Positions 40,157 to 49,755 of a DNA stretch of 63,637 nucleotides are shown one piece after another. The position numbers were made by a program, and so were the translations under genes. The number at the start of each line of letters is the position of its first letter. Within the stretch, counting starts at the first letter, position 1. The stretch lies in the NCBI RefSeq assembly GCF_013365535.1, contig NZ_CP053591.1:1-63637 (forward strand). Reading direction: 5' to 3'. The DNA is from Aquimarina sp. TRL1 (GTDB lineage: Bacteria; Bacteroidota; Bacteroidia; Flavobacteriales; Flavobacteriaceae). Under the pieces are notes generated by a model. The model was given only the letters and a program-made list of their open reading frames with translations, searched no databases and was not told where the DNA came from.

Positions 40157-40705
40157 TTAAAGAAAGATTCTTAATCCACCCCCCGCATATATTGTAAAAT
40201 CTCCTATATCTGAATTAATATGGTAGTATTCATTTGCTTTAATTATTAAAGAAACATTACCACTAATAAACATTTCGAACTCGCCCCCTATAAATGGACC
40301 ATAAATAAAGCCTCCTTCAGAGTCTATTAAAGCTCCGTTATCCAATTCTTTTTTTCCATCATTAATTCTTTCAATTCCAGCGACTATACCACCACCTATA
40401 TTAAAATTAAACTTATCAAACCTGTCAAGAGGAAAATTAAAGAAATAACCCAAATTGGCTGTAATTAAATTATAAGGTAACTTATAATCTTTTTTTTCAA
40501 TATCAGAAGAAGAATACAAGACTGATAATTGAAAATAATTATTTAGTCGTGATTGCGACATATATAAATTGTATGAAGCGCTCACACCAAAGCCGTTTTC
40601 TGCATACCCCCCGGTAAAATCAATAGCATGTAAACTATCGTCCCTCAATTGAGCTGATGCCAAAACGCCGTAAAAAAGCATCAAATAAATAAGTGTTTTT
40701 TTCAT
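40157..40705 (-). CDS. TraO-like conjugal transfer protein
   Basis: 182 aa. Signal peptide 1-18 (…YGVLASAQ), then a repeated-strand outer-membrane-type barrel (GGYAENGFGVSASYNLY, NLGYFFNFPL, NIGGGIVAGIERI, YAGGGLRIFL). In size, signal and location between TraN and TraQ it fits TraO of Bacteroidetes systems. Confidence 0.72.
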   Translation of the reverse strand: MKKTLIYLMLFYGVLASAQLRDDSLHAIDFTGGYAENGFGVSASYNLYMSQSRLNNYFQLSVLYSSSDIEKKDYKLPYNLITANLGYFFNFPLDRFDKFNFNIGGGIVAGIERINDGKKELDNGALIDSEGGFIYGPFIGGEFEMFISGNVSLIIKANEYYHINSDIGDFTIYAGGGLRIFL

Positions 40706-40712
40706 TTCTTAA

Positions 40713-41699
40713 TTAATTATAGTTAATAGGTTCATTTACTCTGTTGTAAAAAATAGGAATAAAGACATCCATAGCACCATTTCTTTCATCTATATCAAAA
40801 TATACAGCCTTGTCTTTTCCAATTGTGAATTTAGATACTACGATAGTAAAATTTATGTCAGAATCAGGGTTAACTCTTTTTAACAGGTTATATTCTAATT
40901 CTGGTTTATAGGGTAATGGCTGGTATAATCTTTGTCCATCGGTATCCCCTGTTTTAAGTTTCCTTGCAAGCTTAGTAGAAGCTCTAAACATTTTTGTTTT
41001 AATAATATCATAAGGTTGTGTTCCGTTATTTTTTAAATTAAAAACGAAATACAACTCATCTTTATTAGTATAAATACCTTTAATTGTTAATTCAATCTGT
41101 TGTGATACAGCAGTACTTTTAAACCTAGAGTACTGAAGAGATGTTTCTGTCAATTCCTCTGAAATAGCTTTTAAATACTCTTTCTTGTTTGATAAATAAA
41201 GACTGTTGTCGGGACCTTTATAAAATTCTTTTTCATTTACTCCCTTTGATTTATCAGAATGATGAATATACCTGTTTTCCGCTTTTTTAACCCCTACTAT
41301 TTGGGGATTACTGTTATTTGTAGGGGAACTAATCACAGATCCATTTACATTTGTTATCGCTGCGGATATAGGAATAACACGAGTGGTTTTCTTTGGTTTT
41401 TTGGTATTAATCATAGTTAAATCATAGATGTTCCCATCTATTGTTTCAACTTGTAAGTTTGTTTCATCTGTATAATCTTCTGCCTGATCATCATCATATT
41501 GAACACGTATGATTTTTCTACTGTCTCCTTGTTTAGGTTCTAAAACAGCAAAAATACCATTCCCTGGTTCTTTGTTTTTTACTTCTGAAGCAAAAATTAC
41601 TTGGGTATTCTTGTTCGGAGAAACTTCTATTTTCTCCACTTTTGTTTGAGCTTTTAGCAAGCAAAAACTAAACAAAAACATAATTAAACTGATTTTCAT
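40713..41699 (-). CDS. TraN-like protein (VirB9-type, DUF4138)
   Basis: 328 aa. Signal peptide 1-17. N-terminal VEVSPNKNTQVIFASEVKNKEPGNG block and C-terminal YVFNLKNNGTQPYDI, NPDSDINFTIVVSKFTIGKDKAVYFDIDERNG, typical of TraN/DUF4138. Forms the outer-membrane core of the channel with TraM. 10 bp from TraM gene. Confidence 0.85.
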   Translation of the reverse strand: MKISLIMFLFSFCLLKAQTKVEKIEVSPNKNTQVIFASEVKNKEPGNGIFAVLEPKQGDSRKIIRVQYDDDQAEDYTDETNLQVETIDGNIYDLTMINTKKPKKTTRVIPISAAITNVNGSVISSPTNNSNPQIVGVKKAENRYIHHSDKSKGVNEKEFYKGPDNSLYLSNKKEYLKAISEELTETSLQYSRFKSTAVSQQIELTIKGIYTNKDELYFVFNLKNNGTQPYDIIKTKMFRASTKLARKLKTGDTDGQRLYQPLPYKPELEYNLLKRVNPDSDINFTIVVSKFTIGKDKAVYFDIDERNGAMDVFIPIFYNRVNEPINYN

Positions 41700-41709
41700 A
41701 CTTTTCTTT

Positions 41710-42666
41710 TTAATAATTTCTTAAAACCATTTCATAATCGTTGTCAAGAGGAACTTTTGTTAATTTATCTCTTCTATTAGAATTAATAACAGTGGTAATA
41801 GCTCTAGCTATTTGTGATTTAGTTAGTTTAGCAGCTTCTTCAAGACCTCCTTTTTGGAGCTCTCCTTTTAATTCCTGTTCTAATATTCCAGCTCTAGGAA
41901 GTAATAACCCTTCACTATCTAAACCAGGATCATATGCTTTTAAATTCACCGTTTGCCCTACTAGTTTTTCTACTACCATAAAAACCCTGTTATTTTTAAC
42001 GCCTTTTACAATTCCCTTCATTTCAAACCCAGCATCATAATATTTTCCTTTGTATGTAAAAGGAGTAACCAATGTTAACTCTACCACATCATTAGGAAGT
42101 ACTAAATGAGGTCTGTATACATATGCTCTTATCTCAATTTTTTCTTCACCATTGTTTTTAGAGGTTTTTGAAGACCTTCTTTCCTCACGAAGCTTCCTTT
42201 TTTCTTCTATTCGCAATAATCTTTCTTCTTCCGGTGTAAGCGCTTTTTCTAAACCCAAATTTGTTTCTGAAGAAGGGGTGTCAAGTTCCCACATATCATC
42301 ATTCTTGTACGGATTAGAATTTTTTTTCGTTTTTTTTGTTTCCCCTAAATTGTCTAGCTTATTAAGTTCGTCTTCTAATTTCTTATGTTCTTTTTTCTTC
42401 TCAAATGGATTGTTTTCTTTTTCTTCAATTGCTTCTCTTTCTGAAAATATTGCAGAAACTTTCTTTTGAACAGTATCCAGCTTTACATTGAAATCTACAT
42501 TGTCGCTATTAACAACCGGAATGGCTTCATTTTTAAAATTTTTATCCTCCGGAGCAAACAACCAACTCACCAACACAAAACCACCAACAAATAACCCAAG
42601 AATGATTAGCATTTTTTGAGTTTTTATTTTTTTTAGACCTTCTATGATTGACTTATCATGATTCAT
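41710..42666 (-). CDS. TraM-like protein (VirB10-type)
   Basis: 318 aa. One transmembrane helix at residues 17-36, long acidic/basic linker (about 70-170) and a C-terminal domain with IRAYVYRPHLVLPNDVVELTLV and GKYYDAGFEMKGIVKGVKNNR. VirB10-like bridge between membranes. Overlaps TraK by 4 bp. No TraL-sized gene lies between TraK and TraM. Confidence 0.85.
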   Translation of the reverse strand: MNHDKSIIEGLKKIKTQKMLIILGLFVGGFVLVSWLFAPEDKNFKNEAIPVVNSDNVDFNVKLDTVQKKVSAIFSEREAIEEKENNPFEKKKEHKKLEDELNKLDNLGETKKTKKNSNPYKNDDMWELDTPSSETNLGLEKALTPEEERLLRIEEKRKLREERRSSKTSKNNGEEKIEIRAYVYRPHLVLPNDVVELTLVTPFTYKGKYYDAGFEMKGIVKGVKNNRVFMVVEKLVGQTVNLKAYDPGLDSEGLLLPRAGILEQELKGELQKGGLEEAAKLTKSQIARAITTVINSNRRDKLTKVPLDNDYEMVLRNY

Positions 42667-43313
42667 AACTCATTATATTTAAGGGTTTTTATCTTTTTAA
42701 ATTCTTCAACAACATAATCCTCTATATACCAACCTTTATAATTACTATCAGTTTCTTTGTTGAGTCTTACGGTACCAGAAGCAACTAAACTTTTTATTAT
42801 ATAGTCATTGTTTCTTTTTACTTTAAGCTTTCCATTTACTTTAAACTTATATGGTTTAGAAGTAAAATCTATCTCTATATCTTCAGGGTTAATTATTGTT
42901 AATATAGAATACCCTCCAGCAATATTGGTTTCATAATATCCATCCTTCTCTAAAAATCTATGTAATACTTTAATAGACTTTCCTCCCATTTTTTCTGCTT
43001 GCTTATAATTCTTTTCAATATATTCCATATAGGGCTCTGAACTCCAAAACAGATTGTGGAACAATATTAAATGTCCAATAATTGAAGCCTGTTTTGGGTC
43101 TTCAAAATTTTCTACCAGATTTGCTTGTATAATTGAATAGTTATCCCAAACATACACCTGTTTTTTCATCTCTTTTAAGTTCTCACTTAGAGATTTATTG
43201 TTTAAAAAAACAGCCCCAATTGCTATTACCACAATGGCTATGCCAGAAACAATCATCGACACCATTGCAAATTTTTCCTTTGTACTTACGTTATTTAAAA
43301 TTTTAATTTCCAT
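42663..43313 (-). CDS. TraK-like protein (VirB8-type)
   Basis: 216 aa. Transmembrane helix at 15-37, then a VirB8-like periplasmic domain ending RLNKETDSNYKGWYIEDYVVEEFKKIK. Function: inner-membrane assembly platform of the T4SS. Starts 4 bp after TraJ. Confidence 0.82.
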   Translation of the reverse strand: MEIKILNNVSTKEKFAMVSMIVSGIAIVVIAIGAVFLNNKSLSENLKEMKKQVYVWDNYSIIQANLVENFEDPKQASIIGHLILFHNLFWSSEPYMEYIEKNYKQAEKMGGKSIKVLHRFLEKDGYYETNIAGGYSILTIINPEDIEIDFTSKPYKFKVNGKLKVKRNNDYIIKSLVASGTVRLNKETDSNYKGWYIEDYVVEEFKKIKTLKYNEL

Positions 43314-43316
43314 ACC

Positions 43317-44192
43317 CTATATACCTCCTGTTGCCATTTTTCGCATTGCTACCATTGCAATAGCTGCTACCTTTTTTGCTGTGCCTGAAGCTTGTGCCCC
43401 TTGTGTCATCGTATACTTAACCAACCCTGGGATTGATAAGTACATTAAAATAACACCAACAAAAAATATTATCCCCATAGCTTGCCTTGTTAATGTCTCG
43501 GCAGCCTCAGACCCTGATGAAATTACTCTAGGTGCAAAAACCTTATTTAGCATCTCTATTCCCACATAATCAACTAGATATATCAGAGGTATATACATGC
43601 AAACTTCTATTAATTTTGTTAACCATCCAATATAATTACCACTAAATTCGTTCAAAAACGATAAAGAGATGTTCAAAGGACCAAAAAGTGTTAAAATCAC
43701 CAACTTAAAAAACATTTTTATCTTTAAATACATATATGCAATCAGAGAAACAAGGAAGCTTAACAATAGCAAAATCCTTACAATTCCCCCAAACACAGCA
43801 TTAGATACAATTGTAGTAAGTGCCGTCCATCCTATTTCAGAAACTGAATTTTCTTCAAAACTCATTTCTGGAAACGTGAAAAAATGCTTTGCTTTATCAA
43901 AACTTTCTAGTACTGAAATTCTATTATCTAAAGAACTTGACCATTCAAATAACCCTACAACTACGTGATCATAATTGAATAGTAAAATAGCCAGAGGAAT
44001 ATAACCGACATATCCCTTCCAGTTCATAGGGTCATTATTTACATTCGCTAATATTTTAAGCAAAGCCCCGATAAAGGCGATGTATTTAAACACCTCCAAA
44101 ACCTGATCTCCATACAGAAATACAATCTCTAACTGATCGTATATAAAAGTATTTAACAGATCCTTTAATTTTAATAAATAACTCTCCCCCAT
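43317..44192 (-). CDS. TraJ-like polytopic membrane protein (VirB6-type)
   Basis: 291 aa with six or so hydrophobic segments (about 25-45, 58-80, 118-150, 150-180, 190-215, 230-255). The FGPLNISLSFLNEFSGNYIGWL stretch and overall size fit TraJ. Inner-membrane channel component. Gene order G-I-J-K is that of CTnDOT-type systems. Confidence 0.82.
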   Translation of the reverse strand: MGESYLLKLKDLLNTFIYDQLEIVFLYGDQVLEVFKYIAFIGALLKILANVNNDPMNWKGYVGYIPLAILLFNYDHVVVGLFEWSSSLDNRISVLESFDKAKHFFTFPEMSFEENSVSEIGWTALTTIVSNAVFGGIVRILLLLSFLVSLIAYMYLKIKMFFKLVILTLFGPLNISLSFLNEFSGNYIGWLTKLIEVCMYIPLIYLVDYVGIEMLNKVFAPRVISSGSEAAETLTRQAMGIIFFVGVILMYLSIPGLVKYTMTQGAQASGTAKKVAAIAMVAMRKMATGGI

Positions 44193-44194
44193 TA

Positions 44195-44836
44195 TTAAAA
44201 TCCTATAAGTTCAACTCGTGATTTTCTTTCTGCATTAATCATTTTTAAATAAGATTCATCTTGTTGTATTCTGCCTATATATTTTTTAAATACCCTAAGG
44301 GTCTCCTCTAACATTGTCTGTCTTTCATTCGCAGGAATAATACTATCATTCGCATTTAATAAATCATTTGTTTGTGTCCAAATTATAGTTATTTCAAGCA
44401 CCATTTTTGTAAACCTTTTTTCTACCTTCGACTTTTCTCTTTCAGTAATATGTTTTAAATCTCCCATCCAATTCAGAACATTTCTTATTTCGTTTACAAT
44501 CTGTTTTTTTTCACTCATAAGAGTTCGTTTTTGGTAACTTACCAGTCTGTTATCCGGAGCATTTTTATAAGAATTGATTTCTTCTTCTTTTAAATCTGAA
44601 AGCTTTTTTAAATGATCGTTCGAAGTTGTTAATTTTTTGTTGGTGTTCTCCACTTTGTTATTTAAGTTGCTCAACTTCAGATTAGCCTGATTTATATTTT
44701 GATTAAGAAGTGTTATTTGAAGATTTATAGCAGTTAGTTCCATCCCTGCAGCTGCATCTGTTACAGGTATTTGAGCTGATAATAAACATGGAAGTATTCC
44801 CAAAATGGCAGTAAGCCAATAAATTTGCTTTTTCAT
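44195..44836 (-). CDS. TraI-like protein (DUF4141, VirB5-type position)
   Basis: 213 aa. Signal peptide 1-21 (…LPCLLSAQ), then long helical coiled-coil regions (INLQITLLNQNINQANLKLSNLNNKVEN...). Gene position between VirB4-like TraG and TraJ and the length fit the Bacteroidetes TraI family. Its leader has the tail TTTAACTAAATAGTATACAT. Confidence 0.8.
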   Translation of the reverse strand: MKKQIYWLTAILGILPCLLSAQIPVTDAAAGMELTAINLQITLLNQNINQANLKLSNLNNKVENTNKKLTTSNDHLKKLSDLKEEEINSYKNAPDNRLVSYQKRTLMSEKKQIVNEIRNVLNWMGDLKHITEREKSKVEKRFTKMVLEITIIWTQTNDLLNANDSIIPANERQTMLEETLRVFKKYIGRIQQDESYLKMINAERKSRVELIGF

Positions 44837-44867
44837 AATGTATACTATTTAGTTAAATAAAGGTTTC

Positions 44868-47357
44868 TTAATTTCCCCCGTATTGAATCGCCGTAAGACG
44901 AGGGTTATTATTATTCATCATATCTAATTTCTTTAATTTTAATTTTTCTTCGGGATTTGATTCGTATACCGATTTTTCTTCCAAAGAAACTTCATTGCCT
45001 AATGTAATTAAATGCTTCTTAGCGTAAATAAGCCCAAATTCTCTCATATTATAACCTTCAGGTAGTTTATTGTTTAAAGAAAACAATCGGTTCATTTGAT
45101 GATCTGATAAAGAAAGAATTTCTTTTAAATATTCTTTTTTCCCTTTGTAGGATCTTATGTCTGAAACAATCCCAATTTCAGAGTTATTTATTACTGTATT
45201 TTTAATTATCTCAGAGTTAAAGAAATCCTCAATTTCCTGAGATGTAAAAATAGTAGCACCATTTTGCGACCTAACTGTTTTTATGGTGTCCTTCATAAAG
45301 TTCATTAAAATGGGTTTGTCCATCGCGGTCCAAGATTCATCATAATGAAGAAACTTTACTTTATCCAGAAGATCCGGATGATATAATTTTTCTTTATACA
45401 AATTCGTCAAAAGAAAAGTTACATTTGTAAATAACTTAGGATCGTCCTTTAATTCTTTTATTTGAAAAGTAGTGTATCGGTTAAAAACCAGATCAGCCAG
45501 CCTCTCGTCTCTAGAATTTAAAAGATAATCATATGTCCCTCCTTTGTAATAATTCTTTAATAAAAAGGTAATTGCATTTAATTTTATTTCCCCTTCTAAA
45601 CCATTGTCTTTAATTATTTCCGGAGCGCACTCGCGGAAATAATCATAGTAAGAATTAAACCCATATTTATAGTTAATGTCACGATAGTACCCATTTGTAA
45701 CCTCTGAAAACAAAGAAAAACTCAAATCATTCGCATACCCTGTCCTTGGATCATCAATTAAATTCAATAAAAAGTTTGAAATAAATGTTCGTTTGTCTGC
45801 AACTTCCTCTTGCGAATTTCCTGTTAACAAAAATGGGTTCATTCCAAACTTGGACCCTTTTGACACCTTAAAATAGAACCCGTCAAAATACTTAGTAGAC
45901 CTTTCAAATGATGAAGACCCATCGATATTAAAAATATGGTTTTGTAAATAGTATTCTAATTCGAACATTTTATTTATTCCAAAAGATTTACCACTACCAC
46001 TTTTACCTACCCCCCAGGCATTCCTATTTGTAATTAAACCTTTTCTAAACGGTTCATGAAAAGTGTCCCAATAAATAATATTTCCGGAGTTTGTATCTAC
46101 ATATCGGTTGCCAAAAGGAGCATTTCCTTTTGAATAATCTTCAAAATATGCTAACGATATCGCTGCTCCTTCAGTTAAGGGCATATAAAGATCTGCAGGT
46201 ATACCAATTGCATTACCAGGACAACTTGCAAAATACAAGTCTTTTAAATCCGCTACATTCTCTTTTAATTTTAACTTAAAATTTTCTGAAGTAACCAAAG
46301 TTCCGTCTAGTATACCCACATTAACATGAGTCAAAACGATTTTTTGGCTATTGGTAACAATGTCTTCTTTAAACTCCTTTACCTGTTTTGCGTAAATTTT
46401 ATTGTTTTCACTATCGATGCTTTCCCCTTTTTGTTCAGGTTTATTCCCATTTGCATCAGGTTGTAACCAAGCAGTAAAATTGTAAAGCCTGTTTTGTTTT
46501 TTCTTTAATTCCTTGAACATTTCTTCCTGACTAGGCAAATAAAAATATTCATTAAGTACATGATCATTATCTAGTTGCATCCCTAGTTCAGAGGTCGTAG
46601 ACTTAAATATTTGCAAATCATCTGTTTGCTTCTCTTTAGATTCTACAAACTCGGAAAGATAATCGGTTAGATTATCAGCTTTTTGTAATGTGTAGTAACG
46701 TAATTGTCTCTCTCCTATAAAACACTTATTGTCTTTAAATGTTTTATCTCTATTTAAGCCAGAATGATCGAAATTCTTAAATAAATTTAATTCTCCAGTT
46801 TTATCTTTAATAAAGTCAGTTGAAGTAATTTCTTTTGCTTTGAAATAATCATTATTTAATAAAGATGCAACCATCTTTTTTTTACTGAAAAACTCCTCAA
46901 TTTCTTCTTTAGAAATGTATTTTGAATCAATAGTTAATGAAAGAAATGATTTTTGTTCTTTATATAAATAAGTGTTGGTGTTTCTAGAATCATATTTTAT
47001 GTAGTTTTCAGGAACTTTTGTGATGTAAATGTATGAAAGCTGCTTTCTTACTTTCCTTCCAGTAAAATGAATTCTGTTATACCGCTGTAAGTCTGTTTCA
47101 TTTTCATTAGGTTCCGGATCATAAGTCTCTCCTATGAAAAAATTCTGCTTATGTACAATATAGTTCTGTTCTAATACTGAAAATAAACTTTCTAAAACAT
47201 TTCTCATTGCAGAGTAATCGGCTGTGTCTTTAGTATACAAAGCTGGATATTCAACTCTGAAACCATAAGATAAACACCCTTTCTCTTTAGAAATCAGAGC
47301 GTTATTTTCTATTCCATATATGGGTATTGATTTATCCTTTAACAAAAAAGCTTCCAT
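44868..47357 (-). CDS. traG: TraG conjugation ATPase (VirB4-type)
   Basis: 829 aa. Walker A GKSGSGKS near residue 452, Walker B FLHYDESW near residue 673, and the VirB4 C-terminal pattern (FTSQEIEDFFNSEIIKNTVINNSEIGIVS). Powers assembly of the mating channel at the inner membrane. Overlaps TraF by 26 bp. Length is typical. Confidence 0.93.
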   Translation of the reverse strand: MEAFLLKDKSIPIYGIENNALISKEKGCLSYGFRVEYPALYTKDTADYSAMRNVLESLFSVLEQNYIVHKQNFFIGETYDPEPNENETDLQRYNRIHFTGRKVRKQLSYIYITKVPENYIKYDSRNTNTYLYKEQKSFLSLTIDSKYISKEEIEEFFSKKKMVASLLNNDYFKAKEITSTDFIKDKTGELNLFKNFDHSGLNRDKTFKDNKCFIGERQLRYYTLQKADNLTDYLSEFVESKEKQTDDLQIFKSTTSELGMQLDNDHVLNEYFYLPSQEEMFKELKKKQNRLYNFTAWLQPDANGNKPEQKGESIDSENNKIYAKQVKEFKEDIVTNSQKIVLTHVNVGILDGTLVTSENFKLKLKENVADLKDLYFASCPGNAIGIPADLYMPLTEGAAISLAYFEDYSKGNAPFGNRYVDTNSGNIIYWDTFHEPFRKGLITNRNAWGVGKSGSGKSFGINKMFELEYYLQNHIFNIDGSSSFERSTKYFDGFYFKVSKGSKFGMNPFLLTGNSQEEVADKRTFISNFLLNLIDDPRTGYANDLSFSLFSEVTNGYYRDINYKYGFNSYYDYFRECAPEIIKDNGLEGEIKLNAITFLLKNYYKGGTYDYLLNSRDERLADLVFNRYTTFQIKELKDDPKLFTNVTFLLTNLYKEKLYHPDLLDKVKFLHYDESWTAMDKPILMNFMKDTIKTVRSQNGATIFTSQEIEDFFNSEIIKNTVINNSEIGIVSDIRSYKGKKEYLKEILSLSDHQMNRLFSLNNKLPEGYNMREFGLIYAKKHLITLGNEVSLEEKSVYESNPEEKLKLKKLDMMNNNNPRLTAIQYGGN

Positions 47358-47661
47358 CCTTTTTAAGTATTATCATAGCCTCTGTTTTTATAACATCAGG
47401 CTTTTTTTTGTTAATTTTTCCTTTTTTGATATTGACTTTTTGGTTTATAACATCACGTCCTTTGAAATAGCTGAAATACAACACAGAAAGACCAACACAT
47501 ATCAACATACATAGTGTAGAAGGACCAAAAACCAATAACATAACACAACCTGTAATTGCAGTAGTTAGCAGAAATTGCATTGCTATTCCTCTTTCCATAA
47601 AAAGAAATCGTATTTCCTTTTGAATACCTTTATAAACTTTATATGTCTTTGGCTCAATCAT
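47332..47661 (-). CDS. TraF-like small membrane protein (DUF4133)
   Basis: 109 aa. Two close transmembrane segments near residues 29-62 (ITGCVMLLVFGPSTLCMLICVGLSVLYF). VirB3-like position: between TraE and TraG. 18 bp after TraE stop. Confidence 0.8.
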   Translation of the reverse strand: MIEPKTYKVYKGIQKEIRFLFMERGIAMQFLLTTAITGCVMLLVFGPSTLCMLICVGLSVLYFSYFKGRDVINQKVNIKKGKINKKKPDVIKTEAMIILKKDGSFFVKG

Positions 47662-47679
47662 ATGGCAGAAAATTCCAGT

Positions 47680-47916
47680 TTATACACCGAAGATTTCTTG
47701 TGCAACAGCAATCAAAGTACCGACCACGCCTGCTATGATTGCCCATCGTCCTGCACTGAATCCAATATTAGATCCATTTCTGTCTGTAACAACAGAAGTT
47801 AAAATTAATATTAGCATTGCAATAAAACTTAAGTATTTTACAACATCTACAAACATTGTTGCTATTGTTGCTAGATTTCCTCGAAGATCCTGAAACAAGT
47901 TTACTATTTCACTCAT
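47680..47916 (-). CDS. TraE-like pilin subunit (DUF4134)
   Basis: 78 aa. Two hydrophobic helices (FVDVVKYLSFIAMLILILTS and WAIIAGVVGTLIAVAQEIFGV). VirB2-like major subunit. It has its own leader hairpin at 47952-47978. Unlike classical TraE, no obvious signal peptide. Confidence 0.8.
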   Translation of the reverse strand: MSEIVNLFQDLRGNLATIATMFVDVVKYLSFIAMLILILTSVVTDRNGSNIGFSAGRWAIIAGVVGTLIAVAQEIFGV

Positions 47917-47951
47917 TTTGATAATTTTAATGTATTAATATTTAGTTTTAT

Positions 47952-47978
47952 GGGCGCTGTGAATTTGCCGTTCTGCCC
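47952..47978 (-). promoter_or_regulatory. Leader hairpin (AGAACGGC family) of traE
   Basis: Reverse strand: GGGC, AGAACGGCAAATTCACAGC, GCCC; then an AACTAAATATTAATACAT tail before the traE ATG. It is just after the stop of the 47991 peptide gene. Confidence 0.7.
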
Positions 47979-47990
47979 TATACTGATTAA

Positions 47991-48125
47991 TTACCTGTGA
48001 CACGCATACGCGCACGCACTTGGAAGGGTTCTTACCCAAGCTATAAATTTCACTATTACAGCATTAATTAGGTTCTCAACTTCTTTGGTTTGATTGATTT
48101 TTTTAGTAATCATAAAATTTTCCAT
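47991..48125 (-). CDS. Peptide ending TLPSACAYACHR (peptide family, copy 3)
   Basis: 44 aa: MENFMITKKINQTKEVENLI... FIAWVRTLPSACAYACHR. Shares the 12-residue C-terminus with copies 2 and 4, and the (I/F)AW(V/A)(R/K)TLPSACAYACH block with copy 4. No N-terminal NVINPI block. It stands between traP-like and traE genes with its own leader. Function unknown; codon choice in the C-terminus (GCG, TGC) is unusual for this AT-rich DNA. Confidence 0.65.
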   Translation of the reverse strand: MENFMITKKINQTKEVENLINAVIVKFIAWVRTLPSACAYACHR

Positions 48126-48166
48126 TTTGATAAAGTTTTAATATATACTATTTAGTTAAATAAAAA

Positions 48167-48192
48167 GAGCTCTTGAATTTGCCGTTCTGCTC
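48167..48192 (-). promoter_or_regulatory. Leader hairpin (AGAACGGC family) of peptide copy 3
   Basis: Reverse strand: GAGC, AGAACGGCAAATTCAAGA, GCTC; then TTTTTATTTAACTAAATAG. Stem sequence differs from the other copies but pairs. Confidence 0.7.
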
Positions 48193-48275
48193 GTTTATAT
48201 GACAAATATAAATAAAAAAAATACACTAAAAACATTTTAGTGTATTTTTTTATATAAAAGTACTATAATGTATTT

Positions 48276-49682
48276 CTATCTTTTTATTTTATACGCTACT
48301 TTTTTTTTTAATTCTTCAGGCTTTCTTTTAATCTTTATACCCATTTTGTTTTTCAATTCATCATTCCAATCATTTCCCATTTTTGACTTATCAGTTTTTA
48401 TCTTATGCATTGAAACAAATGAAACATTCTTAATTAGGGATCTTGAAAATGCACCCGCAACTCTTTTTATTTTTTCTTTTCCAGGAAACACCAAATGAAG
48501 TTTATTCTTTTCGCCTTCAATAGTTATAAACTTGTTTTCTCTTGCCAGTCTATAAGTTTTATTAAGGGCGTTATTTACCTGAATAAAAAATTTATGTATT
48601 TCAGCCTTTTTACTGTGGTCAAAGGTTTCAAAAGAAATTGATGGTTTTCCATCATATGAATCCATATGAAACCTATCCTTTTCTTCTGTCATTCTATTTA
48701 TAAAAGCCAAATCATACTTCAATCCATCATAATCATTATCGGTTGCTAAAGACATTAAAACTTCGTTTTTGTCTATTCCTTCCTTTTCTAATTCTTTAAA
48801 AAGAGTATCTATTCTTGCTTCATAAAAGTTCCCGTTAGTTGAAAAATACCAAGTGTTTTTATTACTGTATGTATCTAGTTGTTTGTGAGATATTGCGTTT
48901 ATAGCGGATTCCACAATCACAACTTTTTTAACCATATCTGGTTTATTAGAAAACCATAATAATTTGTCTTTACCAAAACAATATCCTTTGTTATAAGGTG
49001 TTTTTACCTCTGCTCCTTTTATCTCACCGTTTTCTAGTTTGGGAAAGAAAATGTTTTGATGTGTTTTTCCATAGTCGTCGGTATAATCATAAACATAAAC
49101 TTTATCAACAAAAGCAGGGTCTAATAAAATATCATTACTGATGCCACGTCCATTAAGGTAATGGGGTTCTTCGCTCTCTATTGTTGCTGTTATAGGCTCT
49201 AAATTGCTATAGTCTTCTATTTTGAAAGGAGCAGTTTTTTTAGATGTTTTCTTAGTATATACGTGCTCTACATCAATAGCCTTCTTCCATTCTTTTGCTT
49301 TATTAAAAAAATCGTGTTTTTCTAATAGTTTATGAACATTGTAGTCACTCTTATTTTCTACCCGGTTTTTTAAAAACTGATACAAATCCCCTTTATCCTT
49401 TATATAGGTTTCATTTGAATATCTTGGAGTTTTGTATGTGTTTCCTTCTTTGTCGTTTTGATAAATTATAATTCTTTGCTTCCCTTTGTTCTCTTCAGAA
49501 ATGTAATATTGTTCCCCTTTAGAGCCTGTAGAATTAGTACTCTTATCGTATATGACATTTTTTATTTCAAGCTCTTTTCTTATGGGATTTTTAGTGGTAA
49601 GCAAATCCCTTATGTCAAAAGTATCTCTGATCTTTTGATATATATCTTCTGTGTTTTTTGTACTTTTGTCCGTATTATGCAT
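48276..49682 (-). CDS. TraP-like Toprim-domain protein (primase-like)
   Basis: 468 aa. Toprim motif with VVIVESAINAIS (Glu, near residue 256) and LATDNDYDGLKYD (DxD, near 315). N-terminal 160 residues have no zinc finger of DnaG. The TraP gene of Bacteroides CTns encodes a Toprim primase acting in the recipient; here it is upstream of traE. C-terminus very basic. Confidence 0.78.
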   Translation of the reverse strand: MHNTDKSTKNTEDIYQKIRDTFDIRDLLTTKNPIRKELEIKNVIYDKSTNSTGSKGEQYYISEENKGKQRIIIYQNDKEGNTYKTPRYSNETYIKDKGDLYQFLKNRVENKSDYNVHKLLEKHDFFNKAKEWKKAIDVEHVYTKKTSKKTAPFKIEDYSNLEPITATIESEEPHYLNGRGISNDILLDPAFVDKVYVYDYTDDYGKTHQNIFFPKLENGEIKGAEVKTPYNKGYCFGKDKLLWFSNKPDMVKKVVIVESAINAISHKQLDTYSNKNTWYFSTNGNFYEARIDTLFKELEKEGIDKNEVLMSLATDNDYDGLKYDLAFINRMTEEKDRFHMDSYDGKPSISFETFDHSKKAEIHKFFIQVNNALNKTYRLARENKFITIEGEKNKLHLVFPGKEKIKRVAGAFSRSLIKNVSFVSMHKIKTDKSKMGNDWNDELKNKMGIKIKRKPEELKKKVAYKIKR

Positions 49683-49714
49683 AATAGTAATGTATAATAT
49701 TTAGTTAAATAAAA

Positions 49715-49744
49715 GGAGTATCGAATCGCCGTTCTGCATACTCC
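49715..49744 (-). promoter_or_regulatory. Leader hairpin (AGAACGGC family) of the TraP-like gene
   Basis: Reverse strand: GGAGTAT, GCAGAACGGCGATTCG, ATACTCC (7-bp perfect stem) then TTTTATTTAACTAAATATTA. Longest stem of the family in the tra region; may also work as a terminator for the preceding peptide gene. Confidence 0.72.
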
Positions 49745-49755
49745 TTTTTTTTAAA

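Noticed and set aside
43198..43968. Forward ORFs of 99-123 aa within traJ/traK
   Set aside because: Antisense shadows of conserved transfer genes, no leaders.
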